DNA of 50,769 nucleotides from CBFDBF01 sp050287725 (GCA_050287725.1 JBNKCL010000016.1:1-50769), one strand, 5' to 3'. Numbered from the stretch's first letter, positions 38,676 to 48,032 are shown. A program made the numbers and translations. Notes: generated by a model not told the origin, from the sequence alone.

Positions 38676-40015
38676 AACAGCCGCTGCCGCCGCAGACCAA
38701 CAGCCCCGACTTCGGCCCGGCCTGGTGTCTCGATTCCCGCGGTATGCCGGTCAGCCTCCGTCAGTACCATTATGACTTGAGCCGACTGATGCGCCGGCTG
38801 CCGGACCGCGGTCGCTTCGCCCTGAATCTGTGCCGTGACCGCTACTGTTTTCTGTTGGCCTTCCACGCGGTCGCCCTCAAAGGACAGACCAACCTCTTGC
38901 CGCCAAACCAGGCACCCGCCACCCGCAGTCTGTTGCTACAGCAGTATGACGGCAGTTATCTGATCAGCGACCACCCCCTGGACGACAACTTCGACGTGCC
39001 CGTGGTGCTGGTTCAGTCCACCGGCGACGACGAACTGAACGGAATCGCACAGGAGTTCGATGTGCCCTCCCGACATCGGGCCGCCATTCTTTTCACCTCC
39101 GGCAGCACCGGCCGCCCCAGCGCCGTCAGCAAAACCTGGGGGGAACTACAGACAGGGGTGCGAACCGCGGCAGACAGCCTGGATCTGACAGGCGGCCTTC
39201 ACTACCAGATCATCGCCACCGTACCGCCCCAACACATGTTCGGACTCGAGTTCTCCGCCATGCTGCCCCTCAGTACGGGTATCGGATTCCATCACGGCCA
39301 GCCCTTTTTCCCGGAGGACGTGCGTCAGGTACTGCAACAGACTGCCGGCCGGGGAATTCTGGTCACTACCCCGGTCCATCTGCGCACCTGCCTGGAGAGC
39401 GGGATCGACTGGGATTCTTGTGGCTGCCGATTGATCCTCAGCGCCACTGCGCCCCTCTCCCCGGAGTTGGCGGAACATGCGGAAGCGCAGTTCGGCGCCC
39501 CGCTGAAGGAGATCTACGGCAGCACCGAGACCGGCGCCATCGCCTGGCGGCGCACGGCGCAGGAAGACGACTGGCACCTCTTTCCGGGACTGAGCATCGA
39601 TCCCCAGGAGGAGCAATGCTGCGTCTCGGGTGGTCATTTCTCCGTTCCCCGTCCGGTCGGCGACCGGATCGAGCTGCGGGAACCCGGGCGTTTCCGTCTA
39701 TTGGGACGCCACGCCGACCTGATCAAGGTCGCCGGCAAACGCGCCTCGCTGAACGAATTGAATCAGCTCCTGCAACGCATCGAAGGTGTACTGGACGGAT
39801 GTTTCGTCGACATGGCCGAACCGGGTCAGGAGAGTCGCCGTCTGGCAGCCGTGGTGGTAGCACCCGGAATGGAACGCCGTCAGCTGCTGGACGCCCTGGC
39901 ACAATGGATCGACCCGGTTTTCCTGCCGCGCCCGCTGCTGTTTGTGGACGCCCTGCCGCGCAATGAGGTCGGCAAGCTGCCGCAGCATGCGTTACGCGCC
40001 CTGTTGGGATCATGA
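38657..40015 (+). CDS. AMP-dependent acyl/aryl ligase (ApeH-type)
   Basis: A 452-residue ANL-superfamily enzyme that would activate a carboxylic acid, probably aromatic, as acyl-AMP for loading onto the ACP. GTG at 38657 overlaps the previous gene and has AAGG 9 nt upstream. The frame is open far upstream in the shadow of the membrane gene, which I disregard. Motifs: P-loop ILFTSGSTGRPSAVSKTW, IYGSTETGAIAWRR, LGRHADLIKVAGKRASLNEL and the C-terminal lysine in RNEVGKLPQHALR. It is shorter than acyl-CoA synthetases (~500-550 aa), as expected for this pathway. Substrate is inferred from the operon only. Confidence 0.85.
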   Translation: MHQDLLKQPLPPQTNSPDFGPAWCLDSRGMPVSLRQYHYDLSRLMRRLPDRGRFALNLCRDRYCFLLAFHAVALKGQTNLLPPNQAPATRSLLLQQYDGSYLISDHPLDDNFDVPVVLVQSTGDDELNGIAQEFDVPSRHRAAILFTSGSTGRPSAVSKTWGELQTGVRTAADSLDLTGGLHYQIIATVPPQHMFGLEFSAMLPLSTGIGFHHGQPFFPEDVRQVLQQTAGRGILVTTPVHLRTCLESGIDWDSCGCRLILSATAPLSPELAEHAEAQFGAPLKEIYGSTETGAIAWRRTAQEDDWHLFPGLSIDPQEEQCCVSGGHFSVPRPVGDRIELREPGRFRLLGRHADLIKVAGKRASLNELNQLLQRIEGVLDGCFVDMAEPGQESRRLAAVVVAPGMERRQLLDALAQWIDPVFLPRPLLFVDALPRNEVGKLPQHALRALLGS

Positions 40016-40299
40016 GTCATCGGATCGAAGCCGATCACCCCTGCCTCCCCGGCCACTTCCCCGGCGCGCCCGTGGTGCCTGCGGTGGTGATTCTGGAACA
40101 GGTGATAGAGGAGGTGCTGTCCCGACACCCGGGACAACGGGTCAGCGGTCTACCTCAGGTCAAGTTCCTCGCGCCCCTCGCGCCGGAGCAGACCTTCGAG
40201 GTTCACTGCACCGCCGGTAACGGCGGACGGATCAATTTCCATTGCGACAGCGGTGGAGAACGGCTGGTGGAGGGGTGTCTACAGCTGCAAAGCCTGTAA
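40012..40299 (+). CDS. FabZ/FabA-like hotdog dehydratase, short (ApeI-type)
   Basis: A 95-residue single hotdog domain starting in the stop of the ligase (ATGA). The active-site region HPCLPGHFPGAPVVPAVVIL matches the beginning of FabZ, with the catalytic histidine in GHFPG; VKFLAPLAPEQTFEV and INFHCDSGGERLVEGCLQL form the sheet. It lacks the longer FabZ C-terminus. In aryl-polyene systems such short dehydratases are thought to act as a heterodimer with a second hotdog protein, here probably the one at 48805. It removes water from 3-hydroxyacyl-ACP to give the conjugated chain. Confidence 0.85.
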   Translation: MSHRIEADHPCLPGHFPGAPVVPAVVILEQVIEEVLSRHPGQRVSGLPQVKFLAPLAPEQTFEVHCTAGNGGRINFHCDSGGERLVEGCLQLQSL

Positions 40300-40309
40300 A
40301 CCCGTACCC

Positions 40310-41203
40310 ATGAGCCGGCAATGGATTCAGCAGCGCGAACGGGGCAGCCCATGGCTGGTGCGTTTGATCCGATGGATCGCCCTGAACATCGGACGTCTTC
40401 CGGCACGCCTGCTGCTCTACCCCATCAGTTTCTACTTCTTCTTCCGGGCAACTCCGCAACGCCGCGCCTCCCGCGACTACCTGCGCCGGGTATTGGGCCG
40501 GGAACCCCATGCCGGCCAGATACTGCGCCACATCCACTGCTTCTCCGCCACGATTCTCGACCGGGTCTACCTGTTGGGCGGGCGCCACCAGGACTACCGC
40601 ATCGAGATCACGGGCCTGGAGCAACTGCGGGAGGCGGTGGACCGGGGCCGGGGCTGTCTGCTGCTCGGTGCCCATATCGGAAGCTTTGAAGTGCTGCGCG
40701 CCCTGGCGTTGGAGGACCGTCCTTTCCAACTGAAGATCCTGATGTACCCGGAACACAACGAACTCCTCACCCGGCTGTTTAACGAACTCAACCCGGACCT
40801 GGCAGCCACCACCATCCCGTTGGGCCAGGTGGACACCATGATGCGGGTGCATGACGCGCTGCAACAGGGAGAAGTGGTCGGTCTGCTGGGAGATCGCGCC
40901 GCGGGCGACGACAAGACGGTGGTGTGCGAACTGCTCGGCGCCCCTGCCAACTTCCCGACCGGGCCGGCGTTGCTTGCCGCGAGCATGCGGGTTCCGGTAG
41001 TACTGTTCCTCGGTCTCTACCGGGGGAACCGGCATTACGAAATCCATTTCGAACGCATGCCGGAATTGGATCTCGGCGACCGCAACCGCCGTCCCGAACA
41101 GATCCGCGAATGGCTGCAAGAGTACGCCGATCGGCTGGGAGTACAATTACGGCGTTTCCCCTTCAACTGGTTCAACTTCTATGGTTTCTGGGATGAGAGC
41201 TGA
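40310..41203 (+). CDS. Lipid A biosynthesis/LpxL-like acyltransferase
   Basis: A 297-residue membrane-associated acyltransferase, ATG at 40310 (an in-frame start at 40253 overlaps the dehydratase and lacks a site). N-terminal anchor VRLIRWIALNIGRLPARLLL, then the HX4(D/E) catalytic motif in LLLGAHIGSFEVLRALAL, followed by GEVVGLLGDRAAGDDKTVV and FPTGPALLAASMRVPVVLFL, as in HtrB/LpxL. In aryl-polyene clusters an acyltransferase attaches the chain to a lipid; in ApeJ-type proteins I believe it is fused to a glycosyltransferase, whereas here the GT2 is a separate gene nearly 9 kb downstream. Substrate unknown. Confidence 0.88.
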   Translation: MSRQWIQQRERGSPWLVRLIRWIALNIGRLPARLLLYPISFYFFFRATPQRRASRDYLRRVLGREPHAGQILRHIHCFSATILDRVYLLGGRHQDYRIEITGLEQLREAVDRGRGCLLLGAHIGSFEVLRALALEDRPFQLKILMYPEHNELLTRLFNELNPDLAATTIPLGQVDTMMRVHDALQQGEVVGLLGDRAAGDDKTVVCELLGAPANFPTGPALLAASMRVPVVLFLGLYRGNRHYEIHFERMPELDLGDRNRRPEQIREWLQEYADRLGVQLRRFPFNWFNFYGFWDES

Positions 41204-41759
41204 GCTGCGTCTGTTACTCCTGCTGCTGTTTGTGTCGCCACTGCTCGCGGCAGAGCAACCTCTTACCCTGGAACAGATCCTGGTCCCCGATGACCACCCC
41301 CGGATCATGCGCTTCCGCGAGGAGAAACAGCTGCAGATCCTGGAGCACACCCTGGTCACCACCGGTCGTCTGAAGTTCATCCCGCCGGACACCCTGATTC
41401 GGGAGGAGGACGGCGAACAACGGATGAGCTATCGCATTCAAGGGGATCGGGTCTCGATTCATCAGGGAGAGCAGGAGTTGCGCCGACTCGATCTCGGCAG
41501 CACCCCGGAACTGGCCGCCTTCGCCACCAGCCTGCGCGCCCTGCTCGCCGGCGACCGGGAGGCCCTGCAGCAGCAGTTCGAACTCCAGCTCAGCGGGGAA
41601 CGCGACGCCTGGCTCCTGCAGCTTACCCCCCGCTCGGATCGTCTGTCGCAGATCCTGGAACGCCTGATGCTCCGGGGCGACCGTAACGGTATCCGCACGG
41701 TCGAAACCGTGGAACGCGGCGGCAATCGCTCTCTCATGGAGTTACTCCCGGATGAGTAG
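41193..41759 (+). CDS. LolA-like periplasmic carrier (ApeL-type)
   Basis: A 188-residue exported protein. Signal peptide MRAELRLLLLLLFVSPLLAA, mature part starting EQPLTLEQILVPDDHPRIMR, with half-barrel strands (LQILEHTLVTTGRLKFIPPD, EEDGEQRMSYRIQGDRVSIH, LQLSGERDAWLLQLTPRSDR). It belongs to the outer-membrane-lipoprotein-carrier family and is probably a carrier of the lipid product across the periplasm. The start at 41193 overlaps the preceding stop by 11 bp; ATG 41181 is possible. It overlaps the exporter gene by 8 bp, fitting a LolA-MMPL export pair. Confidence 0.87.
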   Translation: MRAELRLLLLLLFVSPLLAAEQPLTLEQILVPDDHPRIMRFREEKQLQILEHTLVTTGRLKFIPPDTLIREEDGEQRMSYRIQGDRVSIHQGEQELRRLDLGSTPELAAFATSLRALLAGDREALQQQFELQLSGERDAWLLQLTPRSDRLSQILERLMLRGDRNGIRTVETVERGGNRSLMELLPDE

Positions 41760-44058
41760 GTTGCTGATCTGGGCTCTCACGCTGATCGCCGCCGTGGTCT
41801 GGCTGCTCGCCGGCAACGACGATCGCCTGCGCTCGGACCTCAGCCTCTTTCTGCCGACCGGTCACAACCTGGAACAGCGGTTGTTGTTGGACCAACTGCG
41901 GAAAGGGCCGGCCAGCCGGCTCATTTTGCTCGGGATCGAAGGGGGCGACGACGCGGGGCGCGCCCGCCTCAGCCGACAGGTGGCGAAAGAACTGGCCGCC
42001 AGCGACCTGTTCGCGCAAGTCAATAACGGCGACCAACCGCTGGACCCCGAACGTTGGCGCACCCTGTTCGCCTACCGCTATCTGCTGAGTCCGCAGGTCA
42101 CTGCCGGTCACTTCTCCGCCGAAAACCTGCGGACCGCCCTGAAAGCGAGGCTGCTGGAACTCGCATCTCCCCTCTCCGCCCTCTATAGCCGTCTGCTACC
42201 CGCCGATCCCACCGGCGAACTGACGGCGCTGGAGCAACTCCTGCGCCCGCAACAGTCACCGGCCACCCGCGCCGGGGTCTGGACCTCCGGCGACGGTACC
42301 CGCGCCCTGCTGGTGGCAGAGACCCGCGCCTCCGGGTTCGATCTCGATGCGCAACAGCAGGCGGTAACGGTGATCAGAACAGCCTTCGCGGACGCCGCCC
42401 CCGACCGTCAATACCGGCTGCTCCTGAGCGGCCCCGGGGTCTACGGCGTACTCTCCCGCCAGACGATCCGCGACGAGAGCTCACTGCTCAGTCTGCTCGC
42501 AGGTCTGTTGGTGGCGGCGATCGTCTTTTTCGGCTACCGCTCGCTGCCGCTGGTGTTTTACAGCGCCCTGCCGGTGATCAGCGGCCTGCTGGCCGGTGCC
42601 TGCGCGGTGATCCTGGGGTTCGGCGCCATACACGGCATCACCCTCGCCTTCGGCATCACGCTGTTGGGCATGACCATCGACTATCCCATCCACCTCTTCA
42701 GCCACACCACCCCCGGCGAACCGGCGGCCGTCGGATTGTCCCGCATCTGGCCCACCCTGCGCCTCAGCGCACTCACCTCGGCAGCGGCCTTTGCGGTGAT
42801 GATGAGCACCGACTTCGACGGGCTGGCGCAACTGGGGCTGTTCGCCACCGTCGGGCTGGCCGCCGCGCTGTCGGTCACGCGTTGGGTGTTACCGGCGCTG
42901 CCGGCGCTGAACGGGGTATCCGACAACGCCGGTTTCCGGCACTCCACCGGAGAACGATTTGCGCCGATCCAGGGCCGGAACGGTCACATCCTTTACACCG
43001 GCCTGTTCGCCGTTCTCGGCATCCTCGCCCTTCTCTGGATCTGGCAGCAGCGACACGATCTGTGGGAAGACGATCTCGCCGCCCTCAGTCCCATCCCCTC
43101 CTCCCTCATCGAACAGGACCGCACACTGCGACGCCAACTCGGCGCACCGGACGTGAGCCGGCTGCTGATCCTCCAGAGCGATTCGATCGAGGGCTTGCTG
43201 CAACAGGCGGAGGCCCTGCAACCCAAACTGGAAGAACTGATCGCGCAAGGCGCGATCAGCGACGCCGAACTGGTCAGCCGTTATCTCCCCAGCGCCCGGA
43301 CCCAGCGCAAACGCCAGGCCGAGTTACCGGACCCGCAAACGCTACGCGCGAATCTTGACCTGGCGATGCAGGGGTTGCCGTTTCGCCGGGGAACCTTCGA
43401 ACCCTTCCTCCGGGACCTGTCCGCGGCCCGCCAATTGACGCCCCTCACCCTGCCGATGCTGGAAGGCACGCCGCTGTTCAGCCGTGTCCACAGTCTGTTG
43501 CTGCAGGCGGGGGAAGGCTGGTTGTTGATGATCCCTCTCACCGGGGTGCACGGCAGCGATATCCACGCCGGGGAGGCGCGCTATCTCGATCTGCGGGAAG
43601 AGACGCGCCGCTTTGTGGCCGGCTTCCGCGACGAGGCCCTCTACCGCCTGGGGTGGGGCCTGTTGGCCCTTATTGCGCTGCTGCTGGTCGCCCTGCGCTC
43701 ACCGCGCCGGGTGCTGCGGGTGCTGCTTCCGGTGGCACTCGCCCTGGTGATCGATGTAGCCCTGCTGCTGGCGCTGGGGTACCGGCTTTCTCTTTTCCAC
43801 CTGGTCTCGCTGTTGCTGGTGGCCGGAATCAGTCTGGACTACAGCCTGTTCGTCAACCGCCCGCGGATCGATCCGGAGGAGTTCCGGCATACGCGCCACG
43901 CCCTACGCATCTGCCTCGCCTCCACCGCCGCGGTCTTCGGGCTACTGGCCCTCTCCCAGTTGCCGGTCCTGAAGGCCATCGGCATGACGGTGGTCATCGG
44001 CGTGGCGGCCGGCTATATTGCGGCGTTTGCGTTAACCGGTCCGAAGGAACAGCGGTGA
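41752..44058 (+). CDS. MMPL/RND family exporter (ApeM-type)
   Basis: A 768-residue inner-membrane transporter with two repeats of one helix, a periplasmic domain and five helices. The first helix cluster is LLIWALTLIAAVVWLLAG, then SLLSLLAGLLVAAIVFFGYR, PVISGLLAGACAVILGFGAI and FGITLLGMTIDYPIHLFSH; the second ends LLLVALRSPRRVLRVLLPVA, IDVALLLALGYRLSLFHLVS and GISLDYSLFVNRP. The GMTIDYPIH and ISLDYSLF segments hold the charged residues of the proton relay. It presumably exports the polyene-lipid to the carrier. The length is near the family's 760-800. It overlaps the radical SAM gene by 4 bp. Confidence 0.92.
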   Translation: MSRLLIWALTLIAAVVWLLAGNDDRLRSDLSLFLPTGHNLEQRLLLDQLRKGPASRLILLGIEGGDDAGRARLSRQVAKELAASDLFAQVNNGDQPLDPERWRTLFAYRYLLSPQVTAGHFSAENLRTALKARLLELASPLSALYSRLLPADPTGELTALEQLLRPQQSPATRAGVWTSGDGTRALLVAETRASGFDLDAQQQAVTVIRTAFADAAPDRQYRLLLSGPGVYGVLSRQTIRDESSLLSLLAGLLVAAIVFFGYRSLPLVFYSALPVISGLLAGACAVILGFGAIHGITLAFGITLLGMTIDYPIHLFSHTTPGEPAAVGLSRIWPTLRLSALTSAAAFAVMMSTDFDGLAQLGLFATVGLAAALSVTRWVLPALPALNGVSDNAGFRHSTGERFAPIQGRNGHILYTGLFAVLGILALLWIWQQRHDLWEDDLAALSPIPSSLIEQDRTLRRQLGAPDVSRLLILQSDSIEGLLQQAEALQPKLEELIAQGAISDAELVSRYLPSARTQRKRQAELPDPQTLRANLDLAMQGLPFRRGTFEPFLRDLSAARQLTPLTLPMLEGTPLFSRVHSLLLQAGEGWLLMIPLTGVHGSDIHAGEARYLDLREETRRFVAGFRDEALYRLGWGLLALIALLLVALRSPRRVLRVLLPVALALVIDVALLLALGYRLSLFHLVSLLLVAGISLDYSLFVNRPRIDPEEFRHTRHALRICLASTAAVFGLLALSQLPVLKAIGMTVVIGVAAGYIAAFALTGPKEQR

Positions 44059-45533
44059 AGGTCCTTTTCGTTTACTCCAATCAGGTGCGCGACCTGCTGC
44101 CGGCGCCGCCGATCGGCCTGAGCTACGTCGCCTCGGCCACCGCCGACGCCGGCCATGCGGTGGAGTTCATCGACCTGTTGCTGAACCAGAAGGGATTGCA
44201 GCAACTGGAACACCGGTTGCGCCAGTTCGATCCCGACCTGGTGGCCATCTCGGTACGCAATATCGACAATGTCATTCATCAGCGGCTGCTCACCCATCTC
44301 GACGAACTGGGACGCCAGACCCGCCTGATACGACGTCACACTCAGGCGCAGATCGTGGTCGGAGGTCCTGCCATCTCGGTGCTGGGATGCCGGGCGCTGC
44401 AGCACATCGACGCCGATTTCGCGGTACTCGGCGAAGGCGAAGAGAGCTTCCCCGCCCTGCTGGAGCAGATTACCGGCGAACGGGACTACGCGAAGGTGCC
44501 CGGGGTCTGCGTCCGCGACCCTGCGCAGAGCAAACGGGCGGTGGCCCCCAAACGGGCGGAGGGTTTCGGCCCCTCCGGCATGCAGCGCTGGCTTCGCAAC
44601 TGGCGCGCCTATCAGCGTCAGGGCGCCACCTGGCCGATCCAGAGCAAACGCGGCTGCCCCCTGCACTGTACCTACTGCACCTACCCCGGCATCGAAGGCC
44701 GCAGCTTGCGCCATCGCCCGCCGGAGGAGATCGTCGCGGAGATACGCCAGGTGCAGCGGGCGGTCAATCCACGCTGCTTTGAATTCATCGATTCGGTTTT
44801 CAACCTGCCGGAGAGCTATGCGATCGAGTTGTGCGAAGCGGTGATCCGTTCGGGACTGAAGGTGAATCTCACCACCATGGGGGTCAACCCGCGTTTTCTC
44901 TCCAGCGAACTGCTGAGGGTGATGCAACGGGCCGGTTTCAACTCTTTGATGATCACCCCCGAGAGCGCCAGCGATCCGGTACTGGAGGCGATGAAGAAAG
45001 GCTTTTGCCGTGACGATGTCATCCGGGCCGCAGAGCTGGTGCGCCGTTCGGAGATCAGCAGCATGTGGTTTTTTATGCTCGGCGCCCCGGGAGAGACCTG
45101 CGACACGGCGGAGGAGACGGTCTCCTTCGCCGAGCAACACCTCAACTGGCGTGGCGCGCTCTCCATGTTCACTACCGGTATCCGCATCCTGCCGGACACC
45201 GAACTGGCGCAGCAGGCGATCCGGGAGGGCTACCTGCCGGCGGACCAAAACTTCGCCGAATCGGTCTTTTACTTCTCGCCCCAGGTGAGCGAACAGTGGC
45301 TGCTGGAACGGGTGGACCGGGCGATCCGCCGCTGCCCGACCATCGTACATGCGGCGGAGGATCCCTCCGGGACCCGGCGCGGCATGCTGATCCACCGCCT
45401 GATGCATCTGGTGGGTCTCGCCCCTCCCTATTGGCGCTATCTGCCGCCCTTTTTGTCACTACCCCTTGTGCATAAGGCCCGAATTCGGCAACCTTATACC
45501 CGCCAGATTATGAAGAAAAGAACGACCCCATGA
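44055..45533 (+). CDS. B12-binding-type radical SAM protein 1
   Basis: A 492-residue protein; GTG at 44055 overlaps the exporter stop. N-terminal Rossmann part like the cobalamin-binding domain (MKVLFVYSNQ, PPIGLSYVASATADAGHAVE, VVGGPAISVLG, LGEGEESFPALLEQI) but no DXHXXG cobalamin-ligand motif. Radical SAM barrel: CPLHCTYCTYPG with the cluster cysteines C201, C205 and C208, then INPRCFEFIDSVFNLPESYA-like segment, GFNSLMITPESASDPVLEAM, SSMWFFMLGAPGETCDTAEE, and a C-terminal region that ends near PPYWRYLPPFL. It would cleave SAM to start a radical reaction, perhaps C-methylation, rearrangement or ring formation on the chain. Not a member of the standard aryl-polyene set I know. Confidence 0.88.
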   Translation: MKVLFVYSNQVRDLLPAPPIGLSYVASATADAGHAVEFIDLLLNQKGLQQLEHRLRQFDPDLVAISVRNIDNVIHQRLLTHLDELGRQTRLIRRHTQAQIVVGGPAISVLGCRALQHIDADFAVLGEGEESFPALLEQITGERDYAKVPGVCVRDPAQSKRAVAPKRAEGFGPSGMQRWLRNWRAYQRQGATWPIQSKRGCPLHCTYCTYPGIEGRSLRHRPPEEIVAEIRQVQRAVNPRCFEFIDSVFNLPESYAIELCEAVIRSGLKVNLTTMGVNPRFLSSELLRVMQRAGFNSLMITPESASDPVLEAMKKGFCRDDVIRAAELVRRSEISSMWFFMLGAPGETCDTAEETVSFAEQHLNWRGALSMFTTGIRILPDTELAQQAIREGYLPADQNFAESVFYFSPQVSEQWLLERVDRAIRRCPTIVHAAEDPSGTRRGMLIHRLMHLVGLAPPYWRYLPPFLSLPLVHKARIRQPYTRQIMKKRTTP

Positions 45534-46837
45534 GCACGGAAGGCAAAATCCTTTTTATTTTTCCCAAGTGGCCGGAACTCACCCTCTGGGGCCACTTCAA
45601 ATACAAGTTTCCCCCTTTAGGACTGCTTACCATCGCCGGTCTCACACCGGAGCAGTTCGAAGTGGAGTTCGTGGATGAGAACGTCACCGAGATCGACTTC
45701 GACAGTGACGCCGACCTGATCGCGCTCAGCGTCATGACGCCGCTGGCCCCGCGCGCCTACCGGATCGCAGACCGCTTCCGCGCCGCCGGCAAGAAGGTGG
45801 TGATGGGCGGCATCCACGTCAGTATCCACCCGGAAGAGGCGGCGCCCCATGCCGACTGCGTAGTCCGCGGTGAAGCCGAGGATGTCTGGCCGCTACTGTT
45901 GGCCGACTACCGTCAGGGCCGGCTCAAGGCCAGTTATGGCCAGGAGACCCTGATCAACATGGGCCGCGAGTTCCCGCTGCCGCGCCGCGACCTGTTGCGC
46001 CAAGGGTGCTACATCACCCGCAGCACCATACAGATGATGCGCGGTTGTCCTTTCGACTGCGAATTCTGTTCGGTTACCGCGTTCTCCGGCCGCGAGTTTC
46101 GGGCCCGCCCGGTGGACGCCTTTGTGCGGGAGTTCCGGGACCTGCCGGACCGTTTCGTCTTCGTGGTGGATGACAATATCCTCTCCAACAAAAAGGTGGC
46201 GGAGCAACTGTTCGACCAGATGCAGAACAGCGGCAAGTGGTGGGGCAGCCAGGTGACCATCTCGGTCGCCGACGACGACGCCCTGTTGAAGAAAATGGCG
46301 CGTGCCGGCTGCAAATCCCTGTTCATCGGTTTCGAATCCCTGGACCAGAACAACCTGATCAACATCGGCAAGAAGTTCGTAAAGGCCAACAAGAACGAAG
46401 AGCGCATCAAGCGTATCCAGGACCACGGCATCGGCATCCTGGGCAGCTTTATCGTCGGTCTCGACGGAGACGACGAATCGGTTTTCGAACAGCAGTACGA
46501 ATTCATCACCCGCACCCGGCTGGAGGCCTTCCTGATCTCGGTACTCACCCCCTTTCCCGGCACCCACATGACCAAACGCATGGAGGCGGAGGGGCGCGTG
46601 TTGAGCAAGGACTGGAGCCGTTACGACATGAGCACCGTGGTCTACCAGCCGAAGAATTTCACCCCGGAAAGGCTGCAGGAGCGTTACGACGAACTCAATC
46701 GCAGTCTCTACAGCATCAGCTCCATCGCCCGCCGGACCCTGAAGCCGCGGAAAAACATGCTGCTCTTCGTGCCCCAGAATTTCGGCTTCCGCAACGCCTG
46801 GCACGGCCTGGAAAGGGCGCGCCTGGCAGCGGGGTAG
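45530..46837 (+). CDS. B12-binding-type radical SAM protein 2
   Basis: A 435-residue second radical SAM enzyme, overlapping the first by 4 bp but clearly not its close copy. Rossmann-like domain with PPLGLLTIAGLTPEQFEVEF, LIALSVMTPLAPRAYRIA, VVMGGIHVSIHPEEA and VVRGEAEDVWPLLL. The cluster motif is QMMRGCPFDCEFCSVTAFSG with C173, C177 and C180. The barrel continues FVFVVDDNILSNKKVAEQLF, KSLFIGFESLDQNNLINIGK, and IGILGSFIVGLDGDDESVFE. It again lacks DXHXXG. The RGCPFDCEFCS signature is that of hopanoid/bacteriochlorophyll-type B12-radical SAM enzymes, but substrate is unknown. Position between the exporter and the ketosynthase points to tailoring of the polyketide-like chain. Confidence 0.9.
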   Translation: MSTEGKILFIFPKWPELTLWGHFKYKFPPLGLLTIAGLTPEQFEVEFVDENVTEIDFDSDADLIALSVMTPLAPRAYRIADRFRAAGKKVVMGGIHVSIHPEEAAPHADCVVRGEAEDVWPLLLADYRQGRLKASYGQETLINMGREFPLPRRDLLRQGCYITRSTIQMMRGCPFDCEFCSVTAFSGREFRARPVDAFVREFRDLPDRFVFVVDDNILSNKKVAEQLFDQMQNSGKWWGSQVTISVADDDALLKKMARAGCKSLFIGFESLDQNNLINIGKKFVKANKNEERIKRIQDHGIGILGSFIVGLDGDDESVFEQQYEFITRTRLEAFLISVLTPFPGTHMTKRMEAEGRVLSKDWSRYDMSTVVYQPKNFTPERLQERYDELNRSLYSISSIARRTLKPRKNMLLFVPQNFGFRNAWHGLERARLAAG

Positions 46838-46844
46838 TCATCAG

Positions 46845-48032
46845 ATGTCTCTGTCCCCGTTCCCCATCACCGCTTACACATTGAGTAACGCCCTCGGTCT
46901 CGGCAAGACCGGGATTCTGGCGCGCCTGCGCGGCGGCGACAGCGGGCTGCGCCCCTGCGATCTGGAAGAAGTCGCCTTCCCTTGCTGGATCGGCCGGATC
47001 CCCGGCATCGAACAGACGCCGGTGCGTGCCGACCTGACCGAGTATGATTGCCGCAACCATCGTCTGGCGCAGATCGGCCTGGAACAGGACGGCTTTGTGC
47101 AGGCGGTGGCCGAAGCCAAGCGCCGTTACGGGAAGGAACGCATCGGCCTGTTTCTCGGCACCAGCACCTCGGGGATTCAGGAGGCGGAGATCGCCTATGC
47201 GCACCGCGACGGCGACAGCGGCCCCCTGCCGGCGGGATTCCGCTACCACACTACGCACAACTGTTACTCCCTCACCGACTTCTGCCGGCGCTACCTCGAC
47301 ATCGCCGGTCCCGCTCTCACCATCTCCACCGCCTGCTCGTCCAGCAGCAAGGTGTTTGCCGCCGCCCGCCGCCACCTGGAGGCCGGTCTCTGCGACGCCG
47401 CGGTGGTGGGCGGGGTGGACAGCCTCTGCCTCACCACCCTGTACGGTTTCCACTCGCTGGGGCTGATCGCGGAACAGGCCTGCGCCCCCTGGGGCCTGGA
47501 ACGCGGCGGCATCAGTATCGGTGAGGCGGCCGGTTTCGCCCTGCTGGAGCGCGCAACGGACGCCCCCGCATTGGCCCTGCTCGGTTACGGCGAGTCGAGC
47601 GACGCCCATCATATGTCCACCCCGCACCCGGAGGGTGCCGGGGCCGCGCTGGCCATCGGGCAGGCCCTGCGGGACGCCGGGATCCAGGCCGGGGACCTGG
47701 ACTATATCAATCTGCACGGCACCGGCACCCGGCTCAACGACGCCTCGGAGGATCGGGCCTTGCAGGGTTTCGAACACCGGGCGGCCTGCAGTTCCACCAA
47801 GGGCTGGACCGGCCATACCCTGGGCGCCGCCGGCATTACCGAGGCAGGCATCACCCTGCTCGCCATCGAAAGCGGCCTCATACCCGGCAACCTGGGACGC
47901 GGTGCGGCCGATCCGGCATTGGCGACCGCGGTACGGCTCCACCCCTCGGAGCAACCGGTGGAGTACGCCATGAGCAACTCCTTCGGTTTCGGCGGCAGCA
48001 ACTGCAGCCTGGTCTTCGGGAGATACGCATGA
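46845..48032 (+). CDS. 3-ketoacyl-ACP synthase (ApeO/ApeR-type)
   Basis: A 395-residue FabF-like condensing enzyme, 7 bp after the second radical SAM gene. The catalytic triad is complete: cysteine in ISTACSSSSKVFAAARR, histidine in LHGTGTRLNDASEDRAL and histidine in TKGWTGHTLGAAGITEAG, with NSFGFGGSNCSLVFG at the end. The N-terminal residues (SLSPFPITAYTLSNALG) and the short length fit the aryl-polyene KS branch rather than FabB/FabF. It extends the starter with malonyl-ACP. It works with the incomplete homologue 48029, which it overlaps by 4 bp. Confidence 0.93.
   Translation: MSLSPFPITAYTLSNALGLGKTGILARLRGGDSGLRPCDLEEVAFPCWIGRIPGIEQTPVRADLTEYDCRNHRLAQIGLEQDGFVQAVAEAKRRYGKERIGLFLGTSTSGIQEAEIAYAHRDGDSGPLPAGFRYHTTHNCYSLTDFCRRYLDIAGPALTISTACSSSSKVFAAARRHLEAGLCDAAVVGGVDSLCLTTLYGFHSLGLIAEQACAPWGLERGGISIGEAAGFALLERATDAPALALLGYGESSDAHHMSTPHPEGAGAALAIGQALRDAGIQAGDLDYINLHGTGTRLNDASEDRALQGFEHRAACSSTKGWTGHTLGAAGITEAGITLLAIESGLIPGNLGRGAADPALATAVRLHPSEQPVEYAMSNSFGFGGSNCSLVFGRYA

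Noticed and set aside
41181..41759. Start at ATG 41181 for the LolA-like gene
   Set aside because: ATG 41193 gives a more typical signal peptide start and smaller overlap; 41181 remains possible but is not preferred.
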